A stretch of DNA of 64,000 bases from Chara braunii (lineage: Eukaryota > Streptophyta > Charophyceae > Charales > Characeae). Positions 10,421 to 21,360 of this stretch are shown piece after piece; the stretch's first letter is position 1; every line of letters starts with the position of its first letter. The notes under the pieces were generated by a model, which was not told where the DNA came from, ran no database searches, and worked only from the letters and a program-made list of their open reading frames with translations. A program made the position numbers and the translations under genes. The stretch is taken from the NCBI GenBank assembly GCA_003427395.1, contig BFEA01000878.1, positions 181,146 through 245,145 of the forward strand, written 5' to 3'.

Positions 10421-10425
10421 TTCCT
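10421..10425. other. Target-site duplication, left copy (TTCCT)
   Basis: TTCCT immediately left of the LTR start at 10426 is repeated exactly at 20602-20606, immediately right of the other LTR end. Five bases is the usual duplication for gypsy integrases. Confidence 0.85.
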
Positions 10426-10740
10426 TGTAGCGGACCCACCAGGTGTGGTGCTCCGCCAGAGATGATGACGGAGATGGAGGATGAGGGAGGAGCGAGACAG
10501 CACAGCGCAACTCCCACGCAAAACTCCAGCGTACGTACTCCAAACTGTGCAACCGTAAAATGATCTCGAAAACAGATAATGGCTGGGGTATACCTCAGCG
10601 GACTGACGGGACTGGACTGAACTGGCTGTTACCGACAGAGGTACTGGCCTGGCCTGGCCTGGACTGCCCCCGAATAGAACACAGACCTGTGAGAACAGGC
10701 CAAGGGGCTGGTCTCACAGGCTCACCAGAGGTCCGCTACA
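10426..10740 (-). repeat. 3' LTR of element 1
   Basis: 315 bp; on the plus strand it starts TGTAGCGGACCC and ends GGTCCGCTACA, so it carries TG...CA ends and short terminal inverted repeats. A direct relative of the LTRs of element 2 and of 20364-20601. Confidence 0.9.
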
Positions 10741-11895
10741 CGATCCTCGGCCTGTGATGGATTGCCTCGATACAAGCACGCTTCCGCCAAGAAGAGGAAC
10801 TCTACCAAAGAGAAGAAAACCTGAGTAGTCTAGTATGCGGAGCAAGCTCCATGTTGAGTCCATGCGATGCAACCTAGGATAGAAAATGTCACAAAACAGC
10901 AATGTCACATCTAACAGCCTAAGTGAAAGCAGAAGCAACTAACTAGTATACATGCCATAGGAAAACAGAAGCAACTAACTAGCATACATGTCCTGGGAAA
11001 GCAGAAAGTAGTGACAACTAGATCCTAGAATGTTGGAGGCAGTAGCCTCAGTCTGAGAACAACTGACGAGTGTATAAGTCCTAAGAACAGCAAAAGCAAA
11101 ACAACTAAATCCTAGAGATGTCAGACGCAGTAGCCTCAGTCTGAGAGCAACAAAGCAATCAACAAGTCAACCATATGTCACATGAGAAGTGTGTCGCAAA
11201 CCAAAGGGTGAGATGGTCTCTGAGGGTGGCGAATGCAGCCTAGGGGTCGAAAACTCCTAAGGGCATCCACACATAGTGACAGGGGGAACACATGTCATCA
11301 GGCTCAATAAGGGTAGGGAACCGGGAGCGAACAGAACCAATGACCCTAAAAGATAGACCATCCGGGGGGGTAATGCTCGACTAAAGGGGTGACCGCTATG
11401 GAGGGTCGACCATGCAAGGGAACAAGGGAGCCTGGTATACTGGGCGCACCTAGATGAAGCATGCGGGGCTGCATAACTAGGGCGTGAGGGCCGATAGAGG
11501 GTAGAAATGTGATGGGTAAGGGAATCATGCAAATGACTTCTAAGTGAGGGAAGTTGGTGCTAGATCCGTAAGATGGGAAGCCAGAGCAATGCTACGGTCC
11601 CGATGCCTATGCGTATACCAAGGAAGAACCAAACTCAGAGGAACCCGGCTAAAGGGAAACCATCATGCGACTCAACAAGGGTACTGTACAGGGTAAAGTG
11701 GTAAGGGAGTGATGACGTCTGAAGTAGGCAGAGCTGATCGTGACGAAGTCCATGAAGCTGCCGATGATGTCCACAATGAGAAGTCCGGAATGCCTTCGAG
11801 GAAGAGCCGAAGTCGACGAGCTGAAGTAGCAAAATTGATGTGGATGGAGTACTGAGAAGTCAAAGGCGTAGGAACACTGGGAAGGTAAGTCAGAG
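10741..11895 (-). other. 3' non-coding region of element 1
   Basis: Between the pol stop and the 3' LTR. It contains a short direct repeat (GCAGTAGCCTCAGTCTGAGA near 11040 and 11128) and no credible ORF. Next to the LTR the sense strand reads GAGGATCG; the same octamer adjoins the 3' LTR of element 2, so it may belong to the plus-strand priming site, although no classical purine tract is visible. Confidence 0.6.
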
Positions 11896-12111
11896 TCAAT
11901 CGTCGTATCGAGCAGGACGATGACGAATGCATTGTAGATGCTCAGAAGCATCCGGCTGTTGTTGAAGGTCTGCCTCAGATAGAGCAGGCTCAACTTCAGC
12001 GGTCTCCTCAGCCGGGGGAGAAGGAGGAGGGTCAGTGGGTTGAGGAGGAGCAGTGAACCCAGCACGACGAGCACGGTCATAGGCACGCACCAACATGCGA
12101 GCGTGCTGCAA
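11896..12111 (-). pseudogene. C-terminal tail of Pol after the chromodomain, element 1
   Basis: A 71-codon Pro/Glu-rich segment, starting MQHARMLVRAYDRARR and ending RPARYDD then a stop at 11896. Element 2 has the same tail ending RPSRYDD, which shows that this is the real end of the polyprotein. It is cut from the chromodomain by a stop (TGA where element 2 has a Trp codon) just after PDEEA. The function of the tail is unknown. Confidence 0.7.
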
Positions 12112-12126
12112 GTGCTCGAGGGGCTC

Positions 12127-13657
12127 TCAGATAGCCTCCTCATCAGGGTAACCCTTCCAACATACGAGATACTCGACGTGGGGAGGGTTGTCGTCGATGA
12201 CTCGGCGACCAATGATGTCTGAAACGAGGAACTCCTCGTGGCCATCCACCATGATGAGTGGAGGGCGCTTGTATGGTCGTCCGGCGAAACGCTCAGACGG
12301 TCTGCGGTAAGGACGCAATAACGATACATGGTAGAAATCGTGCACATGAGTCTGACGTAGATAGTCGGGCAGCTTCACACGGAAGTTGACCGGGCTAGAT
12401 GTCGTATCAGAACCTACGGCCTGGAGGATGCGGCATGAGCCAAAGAAGCGACGTCGAAACTTGCGAAGCGTGTCCGCTTCGAGCTGTAAGTGGCGGGCGT
12501 CGATAAACACATCATCACCGATTTTGAATGGATGGTCCATCCTCGATAGGTTTGCACGAGCTGCCATGCGAGTCTGGGAAGCGGCTATATGCTCATGTGC
12601 GGTCTTCATGATCCACGTCATGTGTGCAACCCAATCATCCAGCATGCGACAACTTGTGTCGGGGTGCATCTGTGATGGTCGAAGGAAGTCCGCGGGAACA
12701 CGAGGGTGATAGCCGATGTTGCAATAGTAAGGCGACATCCCCGTGGTTGGCGAGACAGTGTGGTTGTAGGCTATCTCCGCGTGGGCAAGATGGAGATCCC
12801 ACTGCTGGTCGTCACGAACAATCTTTCGGAGAATATCTCTGAGAGTCCTGTTCGTGATCTCGGTCTGACCATCAGTCTGAGGATGGTAAGACGAGAAAAA
12901 GCGGAGTTGGGTGCCGTAAACCTCGTGGAGCCGTCGCCAAAATCGGTTGGTAAAGCGCGGGTCACGGTCAGATATGATGCTCAGAGGTAAGCGGTGGTTA
13001 CGCACGACTCGATGTCTGCGACGTCACGTACATTGATGGTATAGCGGCACGGAACAAAGCGTGCACGCTTCGTGAAGCGGTCGACGACGACCAGGATAGC
13101 ATCATGACCGCGGGGGGTCGGAGGACGAAGAGGACCGATAAAGTCCATCGAGATGGACTGCCAACGACCCTCAGGGATTGGAAGAAGCTGGAGCAAACCA
13201 TAAGGCAGGTGGTTCGCACTGTTCTCCTCCTGACAGGTGGAACATTCTGCGACGTAGTCCTTCATAAAGTCCTTGCGCTTCGGCCAGACGTACAGACGAC
13301 TCACACGAGCCAACATCTTGTGGAAGCCCATATGACCGGCGGCTGCTGGTCATGGAACTCTGCTACTGCTCGGACACGTAGCTGTCCAGTGGAGGGAACG
13401 CAAATACGGGGCTCTCTGATGCCCTGTGACACCTGCCAGTATACAAGACCGTTGTCCCCGAGAGAGTAGTTTGGGACGGTCTTGCCACTCCGAAGGGTCG
13501 CGTGGATGTCGTGATAGTCGGGGCGGTGCGGTACTGAGTGCGAAACTTGTCGATCACCGAGTGGTGGACAGTGGTGACCGAGATGGAAGAGAGCTGGATT
13601 TGCCCTGGTTGTGGTCAGGGCGCCGGGATAAGGCATCTGTGACCCGATTAGTCTCAC
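12127..13657 (-). pseudogene. pol: Integrase with chromodomain, element 1
   Basis: Integrase inserts the cDNA; a chromodomain at its C-terminus is the hallmark of chromoviruses and is thought to guide insertion by binding histone marks. In order: an HHCC zinc-binding segment (ends CSTCQ, about 13240), a core with DFIGPL and VVVDRF, then SDRDPRFTNRFW and DGQTEITNRT supplying the D,D,E residues, a basic C-terminal domain and a chromodomain starting about 12240 (EEFLVSDIIGRR, then YLVCWKGYPDEEA). Frames change near 13330 and 13000, and a stop follows PDEEAI at 12127, so it is broken. The 13005-12127 piece alone is 292 codons. Confidence 0.93.
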
Positions 13658-15584
13658 CCTTGATGTGCTCAGTGGTGAAACTAAACTCGGTTAGGTCGCG
13701 CCACCAGCGAGCCTGTCGAGGAGTGAGCTTTGGTTTTGTCAGAAAAGCCTGGACAACAGAGTTGTCTGTGCGCACCGTGAATGGTGCCCCGTGCAGGTAG
13801 TGACGCTAGTGCCGAGCGGCATAAACTACTGCGAGAATCTCACGTTCACCAGCAGTGTAGTTTATCTCGGCGGCCAGAAGCTGACGGGAGTAGAAGGCTA
13901 TCAAACAATCACCTGAGCGAGACTCGACAGTGCCGTCCTCGACGATAGTAGGAGAATAGTCAATAGACGGCTTGTCAGTAGCTGGATGAGTAGGCGTCAG
14001 TCGAGAAGCAATGATAGGGGTAGGTGGTGGGAAGCAAGGGATACGAGGATGAAAGGAATCAGGAGAGGAGGGAAAAACATGATAAAACACTGCTCCTACA
14101 GCAAAGTCTGACGCATCGGTGGTAAGGATAAAAGGGCGGTCAAAATCGGGTAGGTGAAGAACCGGTGCGCATGTCACCGCCTTCTTGAGCCTGAGGGCGC
14201 GGAAGGCGTCCTCGTGGAGGGGTGTCCAAGCCCAGGGTGGATTCTTCCAGAGGAGGGTGGAGGTAAGGATGTAGGAATACCTAGCGTATCCCTGGATGTA
14301 ATTATTATAATAGCTGGTCAGACCTAGGAAGCTGCGAAGTTGCTTGGCGGATGTGGGGACGGGCCACTCCGCGATAGCAGTGATCTTCGCGTCGTCCATG
14401 TGGAGACCCTGGTCAGACATGTAGTGTCCTAAGAAATCCACTTTGTGTTGGGCAAAGCGGCGCTTGCTCAACTTGGCATAGAAGCTATGTCTGCGCAAGC
14501 GGTCAAGGACGTCACGGAGGTGTCTGAGGTGCTTCTCAAGGGTACGACTGTAGACCAGGATATCGTCGAGGTAGACGAGAACGTACTGCTCCAGGATGTC
14601 CCTGAAGATGTCGTTCATCGCCCTTTGAAAGGTAGCGGGTGCGTTGGTGAGGCCGAATGGCATCACAGTGAACTCCTAGTGGGCGAAGCGCGATCGGAAC
14701 GCTGTCTTCGGCTGGTCGACTGCAGCGACGCGGATCTGATGGTAACCGCTACGAAGATCAATCTTCGTAAAGAAGCGGTTGCCTGCTAGGCGGTCGAACA
14801 GCTCGTCGGAACGAGGCATGGGGTAACTGTTCTTAATCGTGTAGCGGTTGAGGCCGCGATAGTCGATGCAAAGACGGAGAGTTCCATCCGCTTTGCGAGC
14901 AAAGAGGACGGGTGCACCCCACGGGGAGTTGTTGGGTTTAATGAAACCCAGTCTCAGGAGCTCCTCAAGCTGACGCTTGAGTTCGGTGGCCTCGGGGATC
15001 GAGAGTCTGTAGGGTGCCTCGTGGTGAACACGATAGTCAGGCACAAGCTGGATGGAGTGCTCGACGTCGAGCATCGGAGGGATGCCAGTGTACGAGAACG
15101 ACGATGGAAAAACGTCGTGGTATTCTCGAATGAGGTCACGAACTGAGGGCTCCAGGTCAACCGTATGGCGTGCGAGTTCCTCAGCGTCAGCATCAGCGCG
15201 TGACGGCGGGGTCGACTCGACGGACGGTGGAGGGTGGGATGTAGAGATGGGAACCATGGAGATAGAAGGAGGGTCTGGCTCCAAAGGGATGAACTCGGCG
15301 TCGGGACAAGGTGGATCATAGTGTAAGAGATCTGTCACGTTCACCATAAAGAAGGTGACGTCGTCCTGTCGGATGAAGTGGGCGAACTGCTGAGGGAAAG
15401 TGACGGTGATAGAAGGAGATGGTGTGGGCACGGAAGGCTCCGGGGGAGGAGGATCGGGGTGTGGTGTCGCAGTGGTACCTATGAAAGGTACGCGATACGT
15501 CTGTCCACACTTCGTTTTGAGAACGAGAGTGTTGGTCGGAATCGGCCTTGGTGCTGTGGAACCGACGAGACCACGGAGTGCCAA
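13554..15584 (-). pseudogene. pol: Reverse transcriptase and RNase H, element 1
   Basis: Copies element RNA into DNA. The first piece (15584-14676) includes the segment before RT, then [14 protein letters not shown] and [16 protein letters not shown] (motifs with the first catalytic Asp). A TAG stop replaces the Tyr of HYKF at about 14673. The second piece (14666-13806, 286 codons) continues with [11 protein letters not shown], the catalytic YLDD at its residues 32-35, FLGH and the RNase H start (ILTTDASDFAVGAV). Another TAG, in place of the Trp after AARH, ends it. The remainder (13775-13554) carries the RNase H end, TDNSVVQAFL to NRVTDALSRR. Two nonsense changes make it non-functional. Confidence 0.95.
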
Positions 15585-16131
15585 GAACGAAGTCGTACCC
15601 CGTCTCCATCACATCCAAATGTGCCGAGGAGCGGTGGCGACGAGACACTGGGGGACGATCAGTTGGCTCGAGAGTGACGAAGAAGGGGACGTCGGTGACG
15701 GTCTGATCGAAGAAGCGTTGAGTCTTGTCATCCCCTGGGGTGACGGAGATGGGAGTCGGAGACCCGGTCGTGGGTAAGCAGGCTTCTTTCACCACACATG
15801 GGTGAATGAAGTCGACCTTAGAACCAGAATCCCACAACGCTGAGTACACCCTCGTGGAAGTCCCCAGTCGTACGGGGATGATCGAGAGGGTGCGATCAGG
15901 ATCAGAGAGGATGGTGAGGAGGCGACGCAGGGCAGCGACATGGAGGGTGAGTCGCTCTTCACGAGCATGCTCAAGTCCAGAAGAGAGGACACAACGTCCT
16001 CGCGAGTAGTGAGCTGCTCGCTGCAACGGGCTGAGTGAATGGCTCGATGCGTCGGTAGTCGCGGTGGGGTAGGAGGGGATACGGTGGTTTGCGGAGACGC
16101 ATACGGTACTACGACAGAGGGCTGAGTACAC
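15316..16131 (-). pseudogene. pol: Aspartic protease region, element 1
   Basis: A retropepsin-like protease that would process the polyprotein. The active-site motif is ALWDSGSKVDFIHP, DSG being a common variant of the DTG triad. About 90 residues later comes [12 protein letters not shown], the usual conserved hydrophobic-Gly end of such proteases. Shortly after that GTPW motif, near 15555, the frame shifts into the piece holding RT, so the residues downstream in this ORF are out of frame. In element 2 the same junction is open. Confidence 0.8.
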
Positions 16132-16240
16132 TTTGTCGGGTCCTGCGAGACTTCAACTCCAGTAGCTAGAGGGGCAAACCGCGACGGGGATGTCGGGAAG
16201 CCGACTACTGAGGAGGGCGCAGGTGTACACTACACCGTGG

Positions 16241-18294
16241 CTAGGAGGCGCCGCGGGGATGTGATGCGTCGGGGGGGGACTGGGCACGACGCTGGCGGGA
16301 AAGGTCAGCGTAGTGGCGGTCAAGGGCGGTGGTGTAGGGGCACCGCGAGGAGGTATGATCGTCCTGGCAGCATCGCAAACATCCACGCCGACCTAAAATA
16401 GCCACGCGCTCCTCTGCGGAAAGGACACCGCGAGGAGGGACAAAGCCCTGAGGGAGGTCCTGCTGAGGGACCTCGGGGGGCGACGCGCCAGCGTGACCAG
16501 GGCGGCTGCGTGCTTGGGAAAGGGTGGACAGGATGAGCTGGAGGCGCTCAGCCATAGGGAGAGTAGGGTCCTCCAGGTGGTGGTGGACGGCCTCGCCAAG
16601 GTCGAGGTCATCGCTATGGTCACCCTCTGGCGACAGCGGGGCACCAGCGTCCTGGTCACCATACTCGAGCGCGCTGAAGCGGCGCGAGAAGTGGCGGCCC
16701 TGCTGCGCGGATCGGCGGGGGCGATCGCGGAAAGGGGAACGGCGCTGGGAGGTGTCGTGAGAGGAGGAGGAGGCGTAGCCTGTGCGCAGGAGGCGGGGTG
16801 AAGACAGGCCCACATCCGCTGATGGTCCCTGGCGGCCTCGTAAGCTTGCGGGGCCGATTTGAACTCGTACCGCCATAACTTGGAGCGGTACTCGAGCGGA
16901 AGGCTGGCCAAGAAACGATCGATAAGGGCAGCCTCGGGGAGGAACGTCACGTCCCAAATGAGGCGGGCATCCTGAAAGACCTGGATGTGGCGATCCAGGC
17001 CGGCAGCGCCACCAGAGCCAGACCAGCGTGTAGTGACGACACGCTCGAAGGCGTCAGTCACGTCATATCGGGCTCCGAAGCGATCCTCGAGGAAGGCCTG
17101 AAAATCCATCAAGGCCGGAGTCCGACCCTCACGAAGGGAGTAAGCGTAGAAATCCTCCCAGGCGTCGAAAGGACCGCCACGCAGGCGCATGGAGAGGTGA
17201 GTCACCCACGTATTGGGTGCGGCACCCATGAGCTGCATCGTGCGCGTGGCAGACTGTAGCCACCGAGACACGCGTATGCCTGTACCGTCATACAAGGCAA
17301 TGTCCGTCAAGCGGACGAGTGGTGCGCCACCGTTTTGGTGGCGAGGAGAACGGGAAGCAGGGGTTTGCGCTACGGCTGAATAAGTCGGCGCAGGTCCTGG
17401 AGGAGGGGGCGCAGCTGACTGTACGCCTGGGCCGCATGGTGGAGCGGCGGAGGGAACAGTGGCAGGCTGCACGGGAGCTGCGGTACAAGAGGTCGCAGCA
17501 ACCGAGGGAATAGGGAGGAGGTAGGATGGGGATGGGTAGGGTACAGGGCGAGGGAAGCGAGCCTGCATGGGAGGAAGAATAGAGGAAGAAGGGGGTGCGC
17601 CGGAAGGTGCGGCCACCTGTGAGGGTGAGGGAGGCTGAAGGCGTGAGAGGGCGAGGTTGACCCGGAGCTGGGCAATCTCGTCCTCGAGACCTCAAACGTA
17701 GGTCGAGCGAGGAGTGGCAGGAGGAAGAGTGGAGGAAGTGGACGCACAAGCGGCGCGGGGCATCCCATGGGGGGGAGAGTCAGGTGGCGCTGCGGTCGTG
17801 CAAAGGAGAGGGAGAAGTGGGGCACCCGAAAAAACTGCGACCATGGTAGCGGGTTGTGGTACCATGGCCGTAGTGGCCGGGATCTGGGCGGGTGTGCCCG
17901 TGGACTGAAGGAGGGTCTGACTTGTGGCAGCCGTCGAGCTAGGGGCGTGGACGGTCACATAGATGGCCGGGTCGGGGACGGCAAAAGAGGAAGCTCCACT
18001 GTGGCCACTTTGTCGGAGAACGAGGGACCCGGACTAGGAGCCAGGAGAAGAGAGAGGGTGAGGAGAGGAAGGACGGCCAGCGTCCTGGAGTTGCCGCATG
18101 CCGGCGACAAGGGTCGCCATCTGCGCCTGTAAGGGAGCGAGGATCGCGAGTTGCGCCTGGATGGGCGCGAGGAGGGAGGTGCGGAGGGTGTGCAGGTCCC
18201 CCTGGGGATGGTGGCCCTGGTCCGTCGGCACAGGTGTGGAGCCTTGTGCCGTGGTCGTCGCCGCGTTAGCGGCGTGTGACCCACCGTCGGCCAT
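16241..18294 (-). pseudogene. gag: Gag, element 1
   Basis: The structural protein of the element's particle. I place the start at MADGGSHAAN (18294), because the following segment resembles the coiled-coil-like start of Gag in element 2 (repeated PLQAQ motifs). After stops and frame changes near 18034 and 17700 comes a 407-codon piece (17616-16393) with Pro/Ala-rich sequence, then the Gag core (DIALYDGTGIRVSRWLQ, FEDRFGARYDVTDAFERV, IDRFLASLPLEYRSKLW). A frameshift near 16800 leads into 16957-16241, which ends with a CCHC knuckle (CLRCCQDDHTSSRC, spacing 2-4-4) and RHYADLSRQRRAQS. Several breaks make it a pseudogene. Confidence 0.9.
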
Positions 18295-20363
18295 GGGGAG
18301 GTGACGGGCCGGACTGGAGGGGGCCAGGAGAGGTCCGCGTGAGCGGAGGACGTAGGGGGAGGTCCGCGGTAGAAAGCGGCGGACAGTGCTAGGAGGAGTG
18401 GTTCGGGTCCAGGGTGCCCGAATAGGGAGGGGGATGTAGAGGGGTTTGAAGAACCCCAAACCCTAAAAAAACCCTAACCGGAGTTTGACTGGTTAGGTTA
18501 GGGTACCGGTGATCTAATCAAGAAAATAAAATAATAAGCATAGGGGAGGAGGGCAGGAGAAAAATAAATAAACAGTGAGATTTTAAGAGAAAAAAAAAAA
18601 AAAAATAATAATAAAAATAATTAAGAAAAAAAGTAAACAAAATGTGAAAAAAAAAATAATATTTATTTTTTTGAAATTTTCGGCAGCATTTCCCTAGCCC
18701 CCATAGGGTCAAGAATGTGCGAAGGGGAAAGGAGAGACTAAGATAAGCACACTAGGTTTCAAACTGCCGCAAATAAAAAAAATTCAGAAAATAAATAAAA
18801 AATAATAAATAAATAGATAAATAAATAAATAAGTAAATAAATGGGTGAGGAAGTGGAGAGAGATGGGGTATCTGATTTTTCAAAAATTTTGGCAGCATTT
18901 CGTTACCCCCATGGGGGTCAATAATATGCCAAGGAGAAAGGAGAGACCAAGATAAGCACACTAGGTTTCAAACTGCCGCAAATAAAAAAAATTCAGAAAA
19001 TAAATAAATAAATAATAAATAAATAGATAAATAAATAAATAAGTAAATAAGGGGGTGAGGAAATGGAGAGAGATGGGGTATCTGATTTTTTAAAAATTGC
19101 GGCAACATTTCGTTACCCCCATAGGGTTGAAGTGTGCCGAAAAAGATTAAGTAAGAGAAAATCAGAAAATTTCAGCAGCACTTCGTTACCCCCACGGGGT
19201 CAAAACGTGTGCCGAAAGCAAGAAAGACTAACACCTAATCAGATTTAGGGTTGCTGTAAAGAAAATCGAATTTTCAGAATAAATAAAAAAAATAAATGAA
19301 ATAAATCAGAAAATAAGAAAAGAAGGTGGGGAAGAAGATTCAAATTTTTGGAAAAAGGAGAAAAGATAAATCAAAAGAGAGATAGAAAGAAAAAAAACAG
19401 AAAAAATTCGAAATAGGGGGGGAGGGGAATGAAAAAGTGAAGGAGAAAAGAAACAAATAGATGAGAGAAAAAAAGAAATGGAAGTGGAAGGTGGGGAAAT
19501 AATGTGGTGGTAGTTAGGGGAGAGGAGGGTTGGGGAAAGGTGGAGAAGGATCAAGAAGCAAGGAGAAAAGAAAGAGGAAAGAAAATAAAAGAAATAAAGA
19601 AAGGAGAGTAAAAGAATTGGTGGTGGGAGAAAGGTGGGGTGGAAAATATAAAAGGAGGAGAGAAATTATGCACTAGAAGGTGGGGGAAAGAGAAAGGGTG
19701 GGTAAGAGGAAAGAGGAGAGGTAGGAAAAGTGGGTTAGTAGAGGGAGGGGAGAGAGAGAAGAGATATCTGGCCCTTGGTGTCTCCAAAGGTACAAGGTAC
19801 ACCAAGACCGGGAGGGTCTTGGCCTTCGCTGCAGCAAGTCAACTGGAGGAGAGAGGGGGTTGAGATCTTGATCAGACCCCAGTAGCAATTCTGCAGATCT
19901 GCAGATCTAGGGTCTGCTGTGTGAGCAGACCCTCACCACTTTAGAGCAGCCCCCTAAGCAGGGGGGTCTTCACATCCACCACAAGCTGCCACATGACAGT
20001 AGAGGAGGTCATCGAGGGGAGAGAGGAGAGAGAAGGGAAATCCATTTTTTGCCAACAACGTTTTATGCGCTGAGCAGAATTTGGCAAAAAGGATTTTTTG
20101 GAAAGTTTTTTCGAAGGCACTTCCAACGAGATATGGCGCGACTTCAGCCGCGGCTTGTATAAATAGCGCTCGTCAAAACAAACGAGCGCTCGCAGTTTTG
20201 GAGCTGTAAAATAAAATTTGCGATCTTTGAACGGTCGTAGCTCCAAAACTAGCGCACAAAATTTGTCAATCTGTGGCTCTTTGGATGCGTCTCGTCGAGA
20301 GCTTTCTAACATGCCAAATATCAAAATTTTTGGACACCGGATGCAAAAGTTATGATGAAATTG
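18295..20363 (-). other. Leader of element 1, low complexity with hairpin repeats
   Basis: Long untranslated leader between 5' LTR and gag; on the sense strand it is pyrimidine-rich (plus strand shows A/G-rich runs, 18520-19780). It opens beside gag with CCCTAAA-like motifs (about 18455-18480). Four copies of a hairpin unit lie at 18681-19217. The block 20040-20340 resembles the leader of element 2 at 62400-62720. No ORF here is credible. Confidence 0.75.
18681..19217 (-). repeat. Leader hairpin repeat, four copies (element 1)
   Basis: Four copies at about 18681-18722, 18890-18934, 19099-19141 and 19171-19217. Each reads, on the plus strand, GGCAGCATTTCGTTACCCCC then ATGGGG-like and TGTGCCGA. 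The centre is a near-perfect palindrome (CCCCCATGGGGG in the second copy). The ends can pair: TTGGCA with TGCCAA in the second copy, CGGCA with TGCCG in the third. Element 2 has three more copies at 61210-61516. Confidence 0.75.
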
Positions 20364-20601
20364 GATGATAACGAAGGTGGAGGATGAGGGAGGAGCGAGA
20401 CAGCACAACGTAGCTCCCACGCAAGACTCCACCGTACGTACTCGAAATTGTGCAACCGTAGAATGATATCGAAAACAGACAATGTCTGGGGTATACCCCA
20501 GCGGACTGACGGGACTTGACTGGACTGCCCCCGAATAGAACACAGGCCTGTGAGAACAGGCCAAGGGGCTGGTCTCACAGGCCCACCAGAGGTCCGCTAC
20601 A
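20364..20601 (-). repeat. 5' LTR of element 1, truncated
   Basis: Matches 10460-10740 and ends, on the plus strand, CCGCTACA at 20601 followed by the TTCCT duplication. Compared with the 3' LTR it lacks the inner 35 bp or so and an internal block of about 42 bp. The initiator-Met primer site expected next to it is absent, so deletion took both; the copy could not now start minus-strand synthesis. Confidence 0.85.
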
Positions 20602-20606
20602 TTCCT
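20602..20606. other. Target-site duplication, right copy (TTCCT)
   Basis: Exact repeat of 10421-10425, marking the other edge of element 1. Confidence 0.85.
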
Positions 20607-21360
20607 GGTCCATAGTGGGGTGTTGTCGTCTGATCCTTTGTGGTAAGGTGACTACACTACTACCGAGTAGGAGGAAAGTGTTTCAACCTTGTCAGACCAT
20701 GACGTTTAAAGGAGGCAACTACTGTCTGCCACAGAGAGGTAGAGGGTGAATCCCTAACTATTTATGTGTCACGTGGGTTCATCTGCATGCGAAGGGATAA
20801 GTCATCCCGGAGTATGCATAGTGAGGTTGACTACCTTGTTGGCAAGGGTCTACAAGGTGCAAGTGCTGGAATCGGAGGGAGATGCAGTGAGGTTTGATCT
20901 TTGAGCAGGGTTCGGGAATAAGATGTTATCTCTTTGAGAAAAGGGTTACACTGCCCCTTGACACAATATATTTCTGTCAAAGCCTTGGGAAGTAAAATAT
21001 AATATTTTTTATTGCATTAAAAAAACTTCCATGATTGAAAAAATTCACTTGATCATGGCATCATTATTTATTCATGGTTATTTTTTTTCTCCATTATGAT
21101 ACATAGCATTACAATATATTATTATTGCTATTTTGTCCTTAAAAATATATACGATCCACAAGTTGAGCGTAAAAATTATTCTTCAGGTCGACGTCTGCGA
21201 TATTGTTATGATTGCGATCATTTTTCAATTACGACTATCTAGGTCGTAACACTTTTGTGCGATACCTAGTGATATTGTGATCACCCCTTATTCTTTTTCG
21301 AATTGAGGTTTTTCCCAACCTTGAGTATATTGCACGAGCAGTTATCGGGTAGTTAAAAAT
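20607..21360 (+). other. Interior of the outer element, no gene seen
   Basis: AT-rich sequence with no ORF that I recognise. Confidence 0.45.

Larger units (their letters stand above)
10426..20601 (-). mobile_element. Gypsy/chromovirus LTR retrotransposon, element 1
   Basis: A complete insertion of about 10.2 kb read on the minus strand, bounded by LTRs with TGTAGCGGACC starts and a perfect TTCCT duplication. Order in the element's sense: 5' LTR (20601-20364, truncated), leader (20363-18295), Gag (18294-16241), protease (about 15990-15560), RT and RNase H (15584-13554), integrase (13657-12300), chromodomain and tail (12260-11896), 3' non-coding region, 3' LTR (10740-10426). Frameshifts and stops break gag and pol. 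The 5' LTR's inner end and the primer site are deleted. It is homologous throughout to element 2. Confidence 0.93.
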
